A DNA stretch of 36,811 nt from JAZKBN01 sp040388605 (GTDB taxonomy: Bacteria; Bacteroidota; Bacteroidia; Cytophagales; Flexibacteraceae), in NCBI GenBank assembly GCA_040388605.1, contig JAZKBN010000071.1:1-36811 (forward strand), in the 5' to 3' direction. The first letter of the stretch is position 1; each line of letters begins with the position of its first letter. The position numbers and the translations under genes were made by a program. The notes under the pieces were generated by a model that saw only the letters and a list, made by a program, of their open reading frames with translations, was not told the DNA's origin and ran no database searches. Positions 1-9,900 of the stretch are shown here, one piece after another.

Positions 1-330
1 AATCAGGTCTGTTTTTTTGGGTTAGAATACGTAATTCGGGAGAGTTACAGATTAATATTTGCTGCGCACGAAATTCGTAATACCCGGGAAAGAATAGAGT
101 TCTTCAATGAACTGAAACGCGTCTTAAAGTCCGATGGAAGCATTACAGTAACCGAGCATATGCGCGACACAGCAAATTTACTAGCTTACAATATTGGCTT
201 CTTTCACTTTATTGAACACAAAGAATGGCTGAAAACGTTCTCCGGATCAGGGTTGGGCATTAAAAGTGAAATTAAGCTGAACCCGTTTATCTCAACTTTT
301 ACTTTACAAAAAAATGGAGCTGCATCTTAA
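1..330 (+). CDS. SAM-dependent methyltransferase, C-terminal fragment (5' end outside window)
   Basis: The frame is open from base 1 to the TAA at 328-330, giving the last 109 residues of a protein whose start lies outside the window. It contains HEIRNTRERIEFFNELKRVL, then a short strand with TVTEHMRD and then FFHFIEHKEWLKTF. This pattern (charged helix, 'LK.DG' turn, 'TEH.RD' strand, aromatic helix) is what I know from the C-terminal half of class I methyltransferases of the Methyltransf_11/12 type in Bacteroidota. The SAM-binding glycine motif would be upstream, so it cannot be checked here, and the substrate is unknown. The last 17 bases overlap the start of the next gene in another frame, which suggests the two are translated from one message. 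Confidence 0.75.
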   Translation, partial: NQVCFFGLEYVIRESYRLIFAAHEIRNTRERIEFFNELKRVLKSDGSITVTEHMRDTANLLAYNIGFFHFIEHKEWLKTFSGSGLGIKSEIKLNPFISTFTLQKNGAAS

Positions 331-718
331 AATAATAGGCCTTGGCCTGGTACTACTGGCACTTATACATGTTATTTTCCCCAGGTATTTTAACTGGAAA
401 ACTGAGCTGGCCGGCATGAGCCTGATGAACAGGCAAATGATGCAAACACATACCTTCTTTATTGCATTCACAGTGCTGTTAATGGGCATGCTTTGCCTGA
501 CTTCTGCAATGGAATTAATGAACACCCAACTCGGTAATAAGCTTAGCCTGGGTCTTTTTACATTCTGGACAATCAGGCTTTTTTGCCAATTCTTTATTTA
601 TTCACCCAAGCTTTGGCGCGGTAAAAAGCTTGAAACAACGGTGCATATCATTTTCAGCTTTCTATGGACCTATATGAGTATTGTGTTTTTCCTTGTATGG
701 CAAGGCATACATTTTTAA
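314..718 (+). CDS. Small four-helix integral membrane protein of unknown function
   Basis: This 134-residue protein is almost entirely hydrophobic. I see four likely membrane helices at about residues 5-24, 46-66, 77-95 and 108-130, with short charged loops such as RYFNWKTEL and SPKLWRGKKLE between them. No enzymatic motif is visible and I cannot name the family. The ATG lies inside the end of the upstream methyltransferase gene (17-base overlap), which fits translational coupling. The stop codon is only 11 bases before the left end of the IS element, but the last helix is complete with a short polar tail, so the gene does not look truncated. A partner role for the methyltransferase is inference from the overlap only. 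Confidence 0.75.
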   Translation: MELHLKIIGLGLVLLALIHVIFPRYFNWKTELAGMSLMNRQMMQTHTFFIAFTVLLMGMLCLTSAMELMNTQLGNKLSLGLFTFWTIRLFCQFFIYSPKLWRGKKLETTVHIIFSFLWTYMSIVFFLVWQGIHF

Positions 719-727
719 GCCAACAAC

Positions 728-1487
728 TTAGGCAGCGTTGACAGTAAAGTTAATGATAGCAGCAGCCAAAGCAGCAAAGGCATTGAAGTTGCGTGCAGTT
801 TTATCGTAGCGCGTTGCTACTCTGCGCCAATTCTTGAGCCTTGAGAAGAAGCGCTCAACTTTGTTGCGCTGTTTGTAGTGTTCTTCGTCAATTATCCTTT
901 GCACTTTACGTGATGAGCGTGAGGGAATGACAATATTGGTAACTTCCATGGCTATAAGGGTATCAATAAACCAATCGACATCATATCCCCAATCTGCCAT
1001 AACCGTCTCAGGTTTAATATCTTTCACAAGCTCCAAAGCCTGTTTGTAATCAGATTCATTGCCGGGTCCGATAATGATGCGCCGTGCTTTCATGTTTTGG
1101 TCGACGGCTAAATGAACCTTTGTGGTCAACCCTTCGCGTGATAGGCTGAGGGTTGCTTCCGCTTTGTTTTTTTAATCCGTTGGCACCCTGTTGATTTACA
1201 CAAATCGAGGAAGAATCAATAAGCAGCTGCTTCAAATCCTCATCCTTTGAGCCGTCAAATACCTTTTGCCAAAAACCTGATTTGGAAAGCCGGATGAAGC
1301 GGACATAAACTGAATTCCATTTTCCAAAGCGTTCAGGAAGATCGCGCCAGGGAATGCCTGTTTTGTCTACCCAGTAAACGGCATCCAAAAACAGCCTGTT
1401 ATCGGTTTTGTTGCCATGGCGGGGGAAAATCGGCTCTGTTTTCCCCTAAATCTCATTGCTTACACTGTGGCGGCGGGTATAGGTCAT
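728..1487 (-). pseudogene. IS5-family DDE transposase, interrupted by an amber codon and a frame change
   Basis: Read on the minus strand from the ATG at 1487, the protein begins MTYTRRHSVSNEI, meets TAG at 1448-1446 and continues in the same frame with NRLFLDAVYWVDKTGIPWRD, an IS5 N-terminal signature. At the A7 run (1173-1167) the frame must move by +1 to reach TTKVHLAVDQ and the rest of the catalytic domain. The likely DDE residues are all present: D in LLIDSSS, D in MADWGYD and E in NKVERFFSRLKN. Related IS5 transposases usually have Trp where the TAG falls, so TGG to TAG is a plausible nonsense mutation. Some IS5 members express a fused protein by frameshifting, so the A7 shift alone could be functional; together with the amber codon I judge the copy inactive. 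Confidence 0.75.
730..747 (+). repeat. Left terminal inverted repeat of the IS5-family element
   Basis: Reads AGGCAGCGTTGACAGTAA. It matches the inverted right end at 17 of 18 positions; the single difference is the G at 744. Confidence 0.85.
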
Positions 1488-1536
1488 CGTTTTTATTAAC
1501 TTCTTAGCAGGGCTGCAAAGTTACTTACCCAGACTG

Positions 1537-1554
1537 TTATTGTCAACGCTGCCT
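1537..1554 (-). repeat. Right terminal inverted repeat of the IS5-family element
   Basis: On the minus strand it reads AGGCAGCGTTGACAATAA, pairing with the left end at 730-747 with one mismatch. Confidence 0.85.
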
Positions 1555-1636
1555 GGATTGCTTGTTCCAAACGGCCGTTAAGCTTCTTTAGACCCGTTAT
1601 GAGGAGAATCTTACATATAATTATTCTCTTCCTGAC

Positions 1637-3424
1637 TTACAAATTCAGGATATACGCGGTAAGCTCCTGCTCATCTGTAAGGTTAAGCTTTTTACGAAGG
1701 CGGACCCTGAAATTTCGGACCGATGAATCGCGGATATTGAGCAGCTGGCTTATTTGGTTTATATCAAGGTTCATACGTATATAGCTGCACATTTTAACTT
1801 CCTTGGCTGTAAGATCCGGGCCTGCGGCAAGCAGCCGATCAATAAAGCCGGTGTTTACACGTTCGAAGTGCTCTCTGAAGCTATCCCAGTCAGAATCATC
1901 GGTCATAAAGTTATCAAGCTGCTCAGCTACTTTTTGCAGGTTCCTGTTTGTATTGTCAAGCTGCCCCAAGCCTGATCTGATACCTGTAATGACTGCATTT
2001 TTTTGCAGCATATAGGCCGTAATGCTGCTCAGTTCGTTCGTTTTATATGCCAGCTCAGCGCTAATGCGTTCCTGCTCACTTTTGGCGGCTGCGGCGGTAA
2101 TGTCTGCTTTTTCACGCTCAAGCTGTTCGTTGGTCAGGCGTTGCGCAAGCATGCTGCGTTCGGCTGCCGAGGCTTTCAGGCGGGCACGGTAAACTGTTAT
2201 GCTCAAATATACCCCGGCAAGTAATATAAGCGATGAAGCAATAAGCGCATATTCCCGGTTTGTTTTAAGCTCCACCTCCCTGTTCAGAAGGTTGTTTTCG
2301 GCTTCTGTTTGGCGGGTATGCATTTCGTTAATCTGCCGGCTGCGATCCCGATTAAGCATTAAGGCTATTATTCTGCCAACCAGTCCCTTAAGAATAAATG
2401 CGCGCTCAAATTGGCCTGCATGCGCATACAGATCCGGCAGCACGCCTATACCCTCCATAAGCCGCTTTGGCGAATGATCAAGCGCAATTTGTTGCAGCAT
2501 GCTGTCGCCGTAAATAATTGCTTTACTGTACATGCCTGCATCACCATATATTTCTACCAGCAAAGAGTAAAGGGTTAATTTAGATTCAACGCTGCCCGGT
2601 ATCGATGCGGCAGCTTCGAGGCCTCGGCGAGCAGCGGAAACTGCTTTGCTGAAGTTTTTTGGTTTCCAATAAGTATAGCTCAGTGCACGCATCAGGCGTG
2701 GCAGCACCTGCATATCGGGCAGGCGGTACTTTATACGTTCACATGCATCATAGGCTTCGGTAATATTATTTATCATGCGTGCGTTTTCAACAGCATCATA
2801 CTCGTAATTATAAAAACGTACGTAAGCCAGGCTGCTGGTGGCCTCTGCAATGCCGGGCTGATTATTGTGTTTTTTAAATAAATACAGGGCTTTTTCATAG
2901 AGTACTTTTACCTGCAAAGGATTATGTTCGGTACCCAGCACCTCGCCTTCGCCTATATACGCATAAGCCAATATCGAATCGTTTTGACTGAGCCGGGCCA
3001 GCCTGGCCGCTTCGCGGTAAATTTTCAGGGCTTCGCTGTAATAGCCCAGGCTTTGCTGCCTGCGACCATGCACCAACTGCCTGCCCGCATCAGAATTCCA
3101 GAGATTGCCTGAGAGTGCATTCCCAAGCTCATAATTGCCTGTTCTGCCATATACTTTTTCAGGCATGTTCGGATGCTGTATTGAAGAGTTCATCCAAAAG
3201 TGCAAGGTATCAAGGCTGATAGTAACGGCAGGCATCAGGCGGGGATCGTTAAAACCGGGAAAGATCCGCGATTGGAAAATTGCGCTGAGCCTGACGAAAG
3301 GATCGGATTGCGTGGCAATGGCGGCGAACATGCTGTCTCTCGGGTTGCCGGTAAATGCCGGACAAAGCCTCGGGCAGAGCAGTATCAGCAGTAGAAATAC
3401 AGAGCTGAATATATAAGATTTCAA
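1637..3424 (-). CDS. TPR-repeat, membrane-anchored HTH transcriptional regulator
   Basis: About 595 residues from a TTG start that gives a clean signal peptide (KSYIFSSVFLLLILLC). A GTG 34 codons upstream would put an unlikely soluble stretch in front. Next comes a helical region of TPR-like repeats, about residues 100-360 (for example GYYSEALKIYREAARLA), and one membrane helix near 388-410 (YALIASSLILLAGVYLSITV). A coiled coil rich in Ala, Glu and Arg follows (about 420-460). The C-terminal 60 residues look like a LuxR-type HTH (LTAKEVKMCSYIRMNLDINQ, then QLLNIRDSSVRNFRVRLRKK). The layout implies an exported TPR sensor and a cytoplasmic DNA-binding end. It is a paralogue of the protein at 22485-24233 and is divergent from the LamG giant, so control of that gene is plausible but inferred. 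Confidence 0.8.
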   Translation of the reverse strand: MKSYIFSSVFLLLILLCPRLCPAFTGNPRDSMFAAIATQSDPFVRLSAIFQSRIFPGFNDPRLMPAVTISLDTLHFWMNSSIQHPNMPEKVYGRTGNYELGNALSGNLWNSDAGRQLVHGRRQQSLGYYSEALKIYREAARLARLSQNDSILAYAYIGEGEVLGTEHNPLQVKVLYEKALYLFKKHNNQPGIAEATSSLAYVRFYNYEYDAVENARMINNITEAYDACERIKYRLPDMQVLPRLMRALSYTYWKPKNFSKAVSAARRGLEAAASIPGSVESKLTLYSLLVEIYGDAGMYSKAIIYGDSMLQQIALDHSPKRLMEGIGVLPDLYAHAGQFERAFILKGLVGRIIALMLNRDRSRQINEMHTRQTEAENNLLNREVELKTNREYALIASSLILLAGVYLSITVYRARLKASAAERSMLAQRLTNEQLEREKADITAAAAKSEQERISAELAYKTNELSSITAYMLQKNAVITGIRSGLGQLDNTNRNLQKVAEQLDNFMTDDSDWDSFREHFERVNTGFIDRLLAAGPDLTAKEVKMCSYIRMNLDINQISQLLNIRDSSVRNFRVRLRKKLNLTDEQELTAYILNL

Positions 3425-3931
3425 AATTTGTAGCCGGTATGAAATGGTATTTGATGTGGTGGCCGGCAGGAAAAAGACAGCTGCCGCATGCTGCACAAAT
3501 ATAACGATAGTCTGTTTGCAGGCCACAGCTGTTATTTAATTGAAAAACTGCTTTTTGCACTATTCAAATAATTACTTTTTTAAATCTTCGGAGTGTTATG
3601 GGGTAGTATAAAAATAGTATATGGATTCGCAGTAAATGGTCCGGGGTAGTGCATTAGTGTGATACCGGTAAGTAGGATAAACGTAATGCACCCGGCACTT
3701 TTGCATGGTCAGTCCTTCACAGACAGACATGCCTTTACCGGGGCTGATGCCAGGTCCTGAAAGCCGTGCTGCAGCCACGTCCTCCCGTGTCGGTCCCCGG
3801 AATGGTAATGCTAAACAGGTGCTCTTATATACATGCTCGTCGCTGAAAAAACAATTATGCCATTACTGACACCAAACAATTAAACCTAACGGCTTTATGC
3901 CAAAGCAAAATCTTCAAAAGCCCCGATTCGT
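3425..3931. other. Divergent intergenic region between the TPR-HTH gene and the LamG giant
   Basis: About 500 bases without a convincing gene. Short frames inside it have unlikely composition and no good start. Apart from the minus-strand TATATTTG element I see no clear operator, RNA gene or terminator. Both flanking genes must take their promoters from here. The 100 bases before 3932 contain no strong Shine-Dalgarno sequence, which is normal for this phylum. Confidence 0.6.
3496..3503 (-). promoter_or_regulatory. Possible -7 promoter element of the TPR-HTH gene
   Basis: On the minus strand this reads TATATTTG, an exact fit to the Bacteroidota TAnnTTTG -7 element. It lies upstream of the preferred TTG start at 3424 but inside the rejected GTG-start extension, which supports the shorter protein. 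I see no TTTG at the expected -33 spacing, so the call is tentative. Confidence 0.35.
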
Positions 3932-6900
3932 ATGAAAAGCAACTTATCACAAACACAAAGGTACCCGCTAAACCCGGCTGCCAACAGGCGGCTGAATATG
4001 CCGCCGCTTCCCTTAACCATGACCTGGCTGATAGCAGCGGCATTATTCCTGCTGCCGACTTTCGGAAACAGCCTTGTCGCTTTTGCTAAAAGCGAAACCC
4101 CCGAAATTAAAGTCCTGAGAACAGTATGCGATGCGCCTGAGATAAGCGCACCGGGAGGCCTTTATGCCTGCAACGGCAATTCAGCAACGCTTACTGCCAA
4201 TGCTTCCGGCGCCATATCCTATATCTGGAGCAATGGCCAAAGCACCGCATCAATCTCAGTGAATACTTCAGGTACTTACTCCGTAAGAGCTATATATTCA
4301 GGCTGCACCTCGGCTGCCGCATCTGTAGATTTTACCCAGGCACCCGGACCATGGACGGGTACCCCAATTACGTCCTTCGGCATGACGCTCTACCTGCCCT
4401 TTGAAAACAGCATTCAAAATAAAAGCAGCAGTACAGGCACCGTAACTTCGGTTGGTGCGCCCGTTTTCACCACAGACCGTATGGGTCGCCCTAACAGCGC
4501 CATTTCGCTAGACGGTGTGGATGACTACCTGGACCTGCCACTGGCAACTTATGTACCAAACGCAAGCTTTACTTTTACTGCCTGGATTAAGCCCAGAACG
4601 CTTACTGCATGGGCACGTATTTTGGCCCTTTCAAACGGTGCCGGAACCTCGGCGCTTGATTTTGCATCCGCCACCGGCACAAACGGGAATGCAGCAATAG
4701 GTATCTGGAAAAACGGAACCGGTTACCCGGGTGCGGCTGCAACTTCTCCCTTGCCCTTGAATACATGGAGCCATGTGGCCATTTTAAGCAACGGGAGTTC
4801 TACTTCTATATATGTAAACGGGCAACTTGCGGGAACCGCAAGCATTAACGGCGCTAATATTCCTACAGGTACTTTCAGCATTAACCAAATTGGCCGCAGC
4901 CCTTGGAACGAGCCGCTGCTCAATGCAGATCTTGATGAAATCCGAATTTACGCTTATGCTCTTCAGGATTCCGAAATATTACAAATGTCAAAAATAGGCC
5001 AGCAGGTAAGCATTACCGCTTCAGCCACTACCGCGTGTGCAAGCTCCCCCATGACCCTCACGGGCCCAGATAACGTGGGCACCTACAGCTGGAGCGACGG
5101 AACAAGCATTGTAGGAACATCGCAAACCTACATGCCTTCTGTTTCAGGAACCTACACGCTTTCTGTTACTAATCCCGGAAACGCCTGCGTTGCCACGCTT
5201 TCTCAAACTGTAACCTTATACCCGGCGGTACCGGTTCCTGCTGTTTCTGTTACGGCAGGCAGCCTTTGCGACGGAACAGCCACGCTTACTGCATCATCTG
5301 CCGGTGCAACCAATTTCCTGTGGAGCAATGGTGCAACCACGGCAAGCATCACCCCCGGCCCCGGTACCTACTCGGTAAAGGCCTGGTCGGGCTCTGCGGC
5401 ATGCTCGGTAAGCTCAACATCTTTTGTAATAGCCAATACCGACTACTCAGGCAGTAATATTTCAGCAGGCATGCGCTTCTATTTTCCATTTGAAAACAGC
5501 AGCAATGATATGTCGGGCAATGGCATAAACCCCTCGGCAGGCAGCGTAAGCTATACTGCCGACAGATTCGGGCGCGCTAACGGGGCTGCTTTGTTTAACG
5601 GCACAAGCAATTACCTGGCACTGCCGACAGCCACTTATGTAAACGGTGATTTCAGCACCTCGGCTTGGGTGAAGCTTACGGGCATAGCAACATGGACCCG
5701 TTTATTGGTTTTCTCTAACGGCGGCGGCAATAGTGCCACCATTATGCTCATGGACAACCCCAGTCGTAACGCTGTTTTTGACCTTTGGGATGTTGGCTAT
5801 TCGGTAAACAGCGCAACGCACAGTAATGTGGCATCTGATAACGTATGGTACCAGGTTGTGTATCGTATGAAATCAGATACAGCACAAATATTCATTAATG
5901 GTATTGGCGGCCCGAGAGTTTTTGTTGGCGGCGCAGCCGCTTACCGTAATAATATAAGTACAGCTACCAATTACATAGGTCGTTCTGAGTATGTGGACGC
6001 TTATGCTAAAATGGCACTTGATGAGCTTCGTTTCTACAACCGTGCATTAAGTAATGCTGAAATAACCCAGCTGCAAACATATAGCGGGAACCTGCAAATA
6101 ACGCAAAGCACATCATCGCCGGCATGTGGCTCAATTACCCTTAGCGGGCCCCCTAACCTGCAAAGCTATTCCTGGAGTAACAGCACAAACACCCTCTTGG
6201 GAACCGGCCGTACTTACACCGCAACAACCTCAGATACTTATACCCTTACAGGTATATCATCAGGCGCGTCGTCTTGTTCTGCAACAGCTTCGGTTTCGCC
6301 GATTATTACTCCGCAGCCTGATGCACCCGCAGTCAGTTCATCGGCCGGCAACGTAATATGCAATAATGAGCCGCTCACACTTACAGCAACATTGGCCGGT
6401 GCAGCATCTTACATCTGGAGCACAGGCGAAACTTCACAGGCAATTACCGTTTCAAACACAGGTACTTATACGGTAACGGCAACTGTAAACGGTTGCACAT
6501 CGGCCCAGGCGAGCATTACTGTAAGCCGTGATCAGGGTCCTTGGTCGGGTGGTGCGCTGAGCAACAACATGAGTTTTTATCTGCCGCTTGATAACAATGT
6601 GCTTGACGCTTCCGGCAACAACATTGGCAATGTTTCCGTATTTGGCAACCCTGAGTTTACCACCGACAGGCACGGCCGCGCCAATGGCGCTCTTTCATTT
6701 GACGGAACCAACGATTACCTTGAATTACCTATGCGCTCTTATGTTAGCTCATCGGCATTTACATTCTCTGCCTGGATAAAACCAAGGGCCCTGGGCGGAT
6801 GGGCCCGTATGCTGGCCCTAAGCGACGGCCCAAGCGCAAGAGCCCTCGATTTTGCAGTTGCGCAGGTTACCAACGGCCAGCCTACATTAAATATTTGGGC

Positions 6901-9900
6901 AGGTTCAACAGTTTCCGGCGGAAAGTCAGGCACCCGGCTTGAGCTGAACACATGGCAGCACGTGGTAATGCAGGCGAATAACGGTGTATTACAGGTATGG
7001 GTAAACGGCGAATCTACAGGTACATTAACTTTAAACCCAACCACAACGCCTTCCGGTGCCTTTACTTATAACTTCATAGGGAAAAGCCCCTGGAACGGTG
7101 AACCCTACCTGAATGCCGATATGGACGAAATACGCCTGTATACCAGGGCATTGTCAGGAGCCGAAGTAAGCAAGCTGTACCGCAGCGGCCAGCAGGTCAG
7201 CATTGGCATTACCGGCAATGAAACTGCCTGCTCTGATGCGGCAATGACCCTGAACGGCCCAATAAATATGGGCGCATACCGGTGGAGCCTGAACGGCAGC
7301 ACATTAGGTGCATCTGCTGATTACATACCCTCGCAAAGCGGCACTTACGTACTTGAGGTAACAAACCCCATAGGAGGTTGCACTGCCACGCTTTCAAAAG
7401 CGGTAACCGTAAACCAGACTCCGGCCACTCCTGCAATTACGCCTTCCGGTCCGTTAAGCTTCTGCACGGGAGGCAGCGTTACACTAAGCTCTTCTTCAGC
7501 AAGCGGTAATATCTGGAGTAACGGGGCAACTACGTCTGCTGTAACTATAAACGCCTCGGCAAGCATTACTTTGCGCACAACTGCATTGGGCTGCACATCG
7601 CAGCCAAGCGCGGCCACCGTTGTAACGCTTAACCAAGCACCGGGCAAACCTTCCGTTTCTAACGGCAGCTCCCTTAATTTATGTAACGGGGGCAGCGTAA
7701 CGCTAACCTCATCTGCCCTGACCGGCAACATTTGGAGTACGGGTGAAACCAATCGTTCCATAACCGCAAGCGTTGCCGGCAGCTATACAGTTTATACTGT
7801 TTCAAACGGCTGCACATCAGAAGTATCTGAACCTGCTGTGGTAACAGTAAGCGCAGCTGCATCGCCAATGGTAAGTGTAAGTTCAGGCAGTCTCTGCGCC
7901 GGAGATGCCACACTTACTGCATCAGGGGGCAGCAATTATTTATGGAGTAATGGTGCAACAACAGCAAGCATCAGCCCCGGAGCAGGCACTTATACTGTAG
8001 CTGCGATTGCCGGCTCGTGCACAAGCGCATCATCTGCGCCTGTTACTATTGCTTCGCCGGATTATGCCGGAAGCAATATTTCAGGAGGTATGCGCTTTTA
8101 TTTCCCTTTCGAGAACAGCAGCAATGATATGTCTGGTAACGGAATTAATCCTACAGCCGGTGCAGTTACCTATACCACTGATCGTTTTGGCCGTGCCAAC
8201 GGCGCAGCTCAGTTCAATGGCGTGAGCAATTACCTGAAGCTGCCTGCAGCAAACTATGTAAACGGTGATTTCACTGTTACCGCATGGGTAAAACCGACAG
8301 CTGTTTCGCTGTATAAGCGCTTGCTTGTATTCAGCAACGGAACAGGAAACAACCCAATTATTATGTGCTTTGACCATACGAACCGTCATCCTGATTTCGA
8401 GGTATGGAATACCGGTTATTCCACTTCAACCGCCTCACATAGTAATGTGGCACAGAACAACGTATGGTATCATGTTGTTTACCGAATGAAATCTGATACC
8501 ATGCAGATTTTTGTGAACGGTGTGGGCGGTACACGCATTTATGCCGGGGCCGAACCCTCAATTGGCGGCACGCCGGGTTACAGAACCAACCTGGTAACTA
8601 GCATTAAATATATAGGCCGTTCTGAATACGTTAACCAATATGCGAGCATGGCGCTTGATGAGCTGCGCATGTACAACCGCGCACTCAGTAACAGCGAGGT
8701 TGCCCAGTTACAGGCATTCAGCGGTAATCTGCAAATAGCCCAAAGTCAGGGCCCTGCCTGCGGCGCAGCCGCTACCCTTAGCGGGCCGCCCGACCTGCAA
8801 AGCTATTCATGGACCAATGCAGCAAACAACCTGCTGGCCACTTCGCGAACCTATATCGCATCTGAAAGCGGAACTTACAAGCTTACGGGGGTATCTGCGG
8901 GCAGCACAGCCTGTACGGCAACTGCGTCAGCAACCGTTACCATAAGCGCCCCGCCGGCTGGTCCGGGCATTAGCAGCAGCAGCAATGCTGTTTGCCCCGG
9001 CAACACTGCCATGCTCAGCGCCCCTGCTTCTAACGGATATATTTGGAGCAATGGCTCAACTTCGCAAAGCATATTGGTAAGCTATGCTGATTTGGCTGCA
9101 CCGCAAACTTTTACGGTACAGGTAATTTCAGGCTCATGCACCTCGCTTGCCTCGGCAGGTTATACGCTGAGCAGGGCAGTATTGCCGGCATCGGCTGGCC
9201 CTGTAAGTGGTAATGCCGAACCGGCTGAAGCAAGCGCGGAAACATATACGGTTCCTGCCGTTTCAGGAGCAGCTTCATATGCCTGGACCTACACAGGAAC
9301 CGGGGCCGTCTTCAGCGCTTCCACCACTGTGCCATCGGTAACTATAAGCTATGGCGCAGGTGCAACAAGCGGCGTGCTGAGCGTACAGGGTGTAAACAAC
9401 TGTGGCAGCGGCAGTACCTCGCAGGCTTTTACTGTAACCATAAGTGCGCCCCAAGACCTTGTAATAAGCAACAACATGAGCCTGAGCGGGAGCTATCGAA
9501 ATATCAGTTTCAGCGGGGGCCATATTGCACAGTTAAGCGGTAACCTCGCGGTCAGCGGCAATATTACCGTGCCCGATGGTGCCGAACTTGAAACAAAATG
9601 CTTTATTATAACCGGTGCAGGCAGCTTTACGCTTCAGGGCGGCGGTAAGCTTGTAATCTGTAATAGCGACGGCATAGCCCAATCAGGAAATACAGGTGCA
9701 ATACGCACCACGGGAGGCCGCTTATTCAGCAACGATGCCATTTACGAGTATAACGGTGTATCTGCACAGTTAACAGGTCAGGGTCTTCCTGCGCGTGTAC
9801 GCAGCCTTACTGCCAACAATGCGCAGGGCCTCAGCCTCAGCAGCGCATTATCGGTAAGCAATACGCTTACTGCCGGAGCGGGAACACTTAACCTGAATGG

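Larger units (their letters stand above)
730..1554. mobile_element. IS5-family insertion sequence, about 825 bp
   Basis: The element is bounded by near-perfect terminal inverted repeats that begin AGGCAGCGTTGACA and carry a transposase reading frame on the minus strand. Length, terminal repeats and the DDE transposase type fit the IS5 family, probably the IS427-like group. The flanks (CTT before 730 and GGA after 1554) show no matching target duplication under this choice of ends, nor does a one-base shift (TTA against TGG). That can happen after recombination between copies or decay. The transposase frame runs out through the left terminal repeat and takes its stop codon partly from the flanking DNA. 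Confidence 0.85.

Noticed and set aside
3425..3526. GTG-start extension of the first TPR-HTH regulator (34 extra residues)
   Set aside because: It places a soluble, poorly conserved-looking stretch before an otherwise clean signal peptide, and the best -7 promoter element lies inside it.
3596..3778. 60-codon minus-strand frame in the divergent region
   Set aside because: Biased composition, no ribosome site, no recognisable motif; it probably overlaps promoter DNA.
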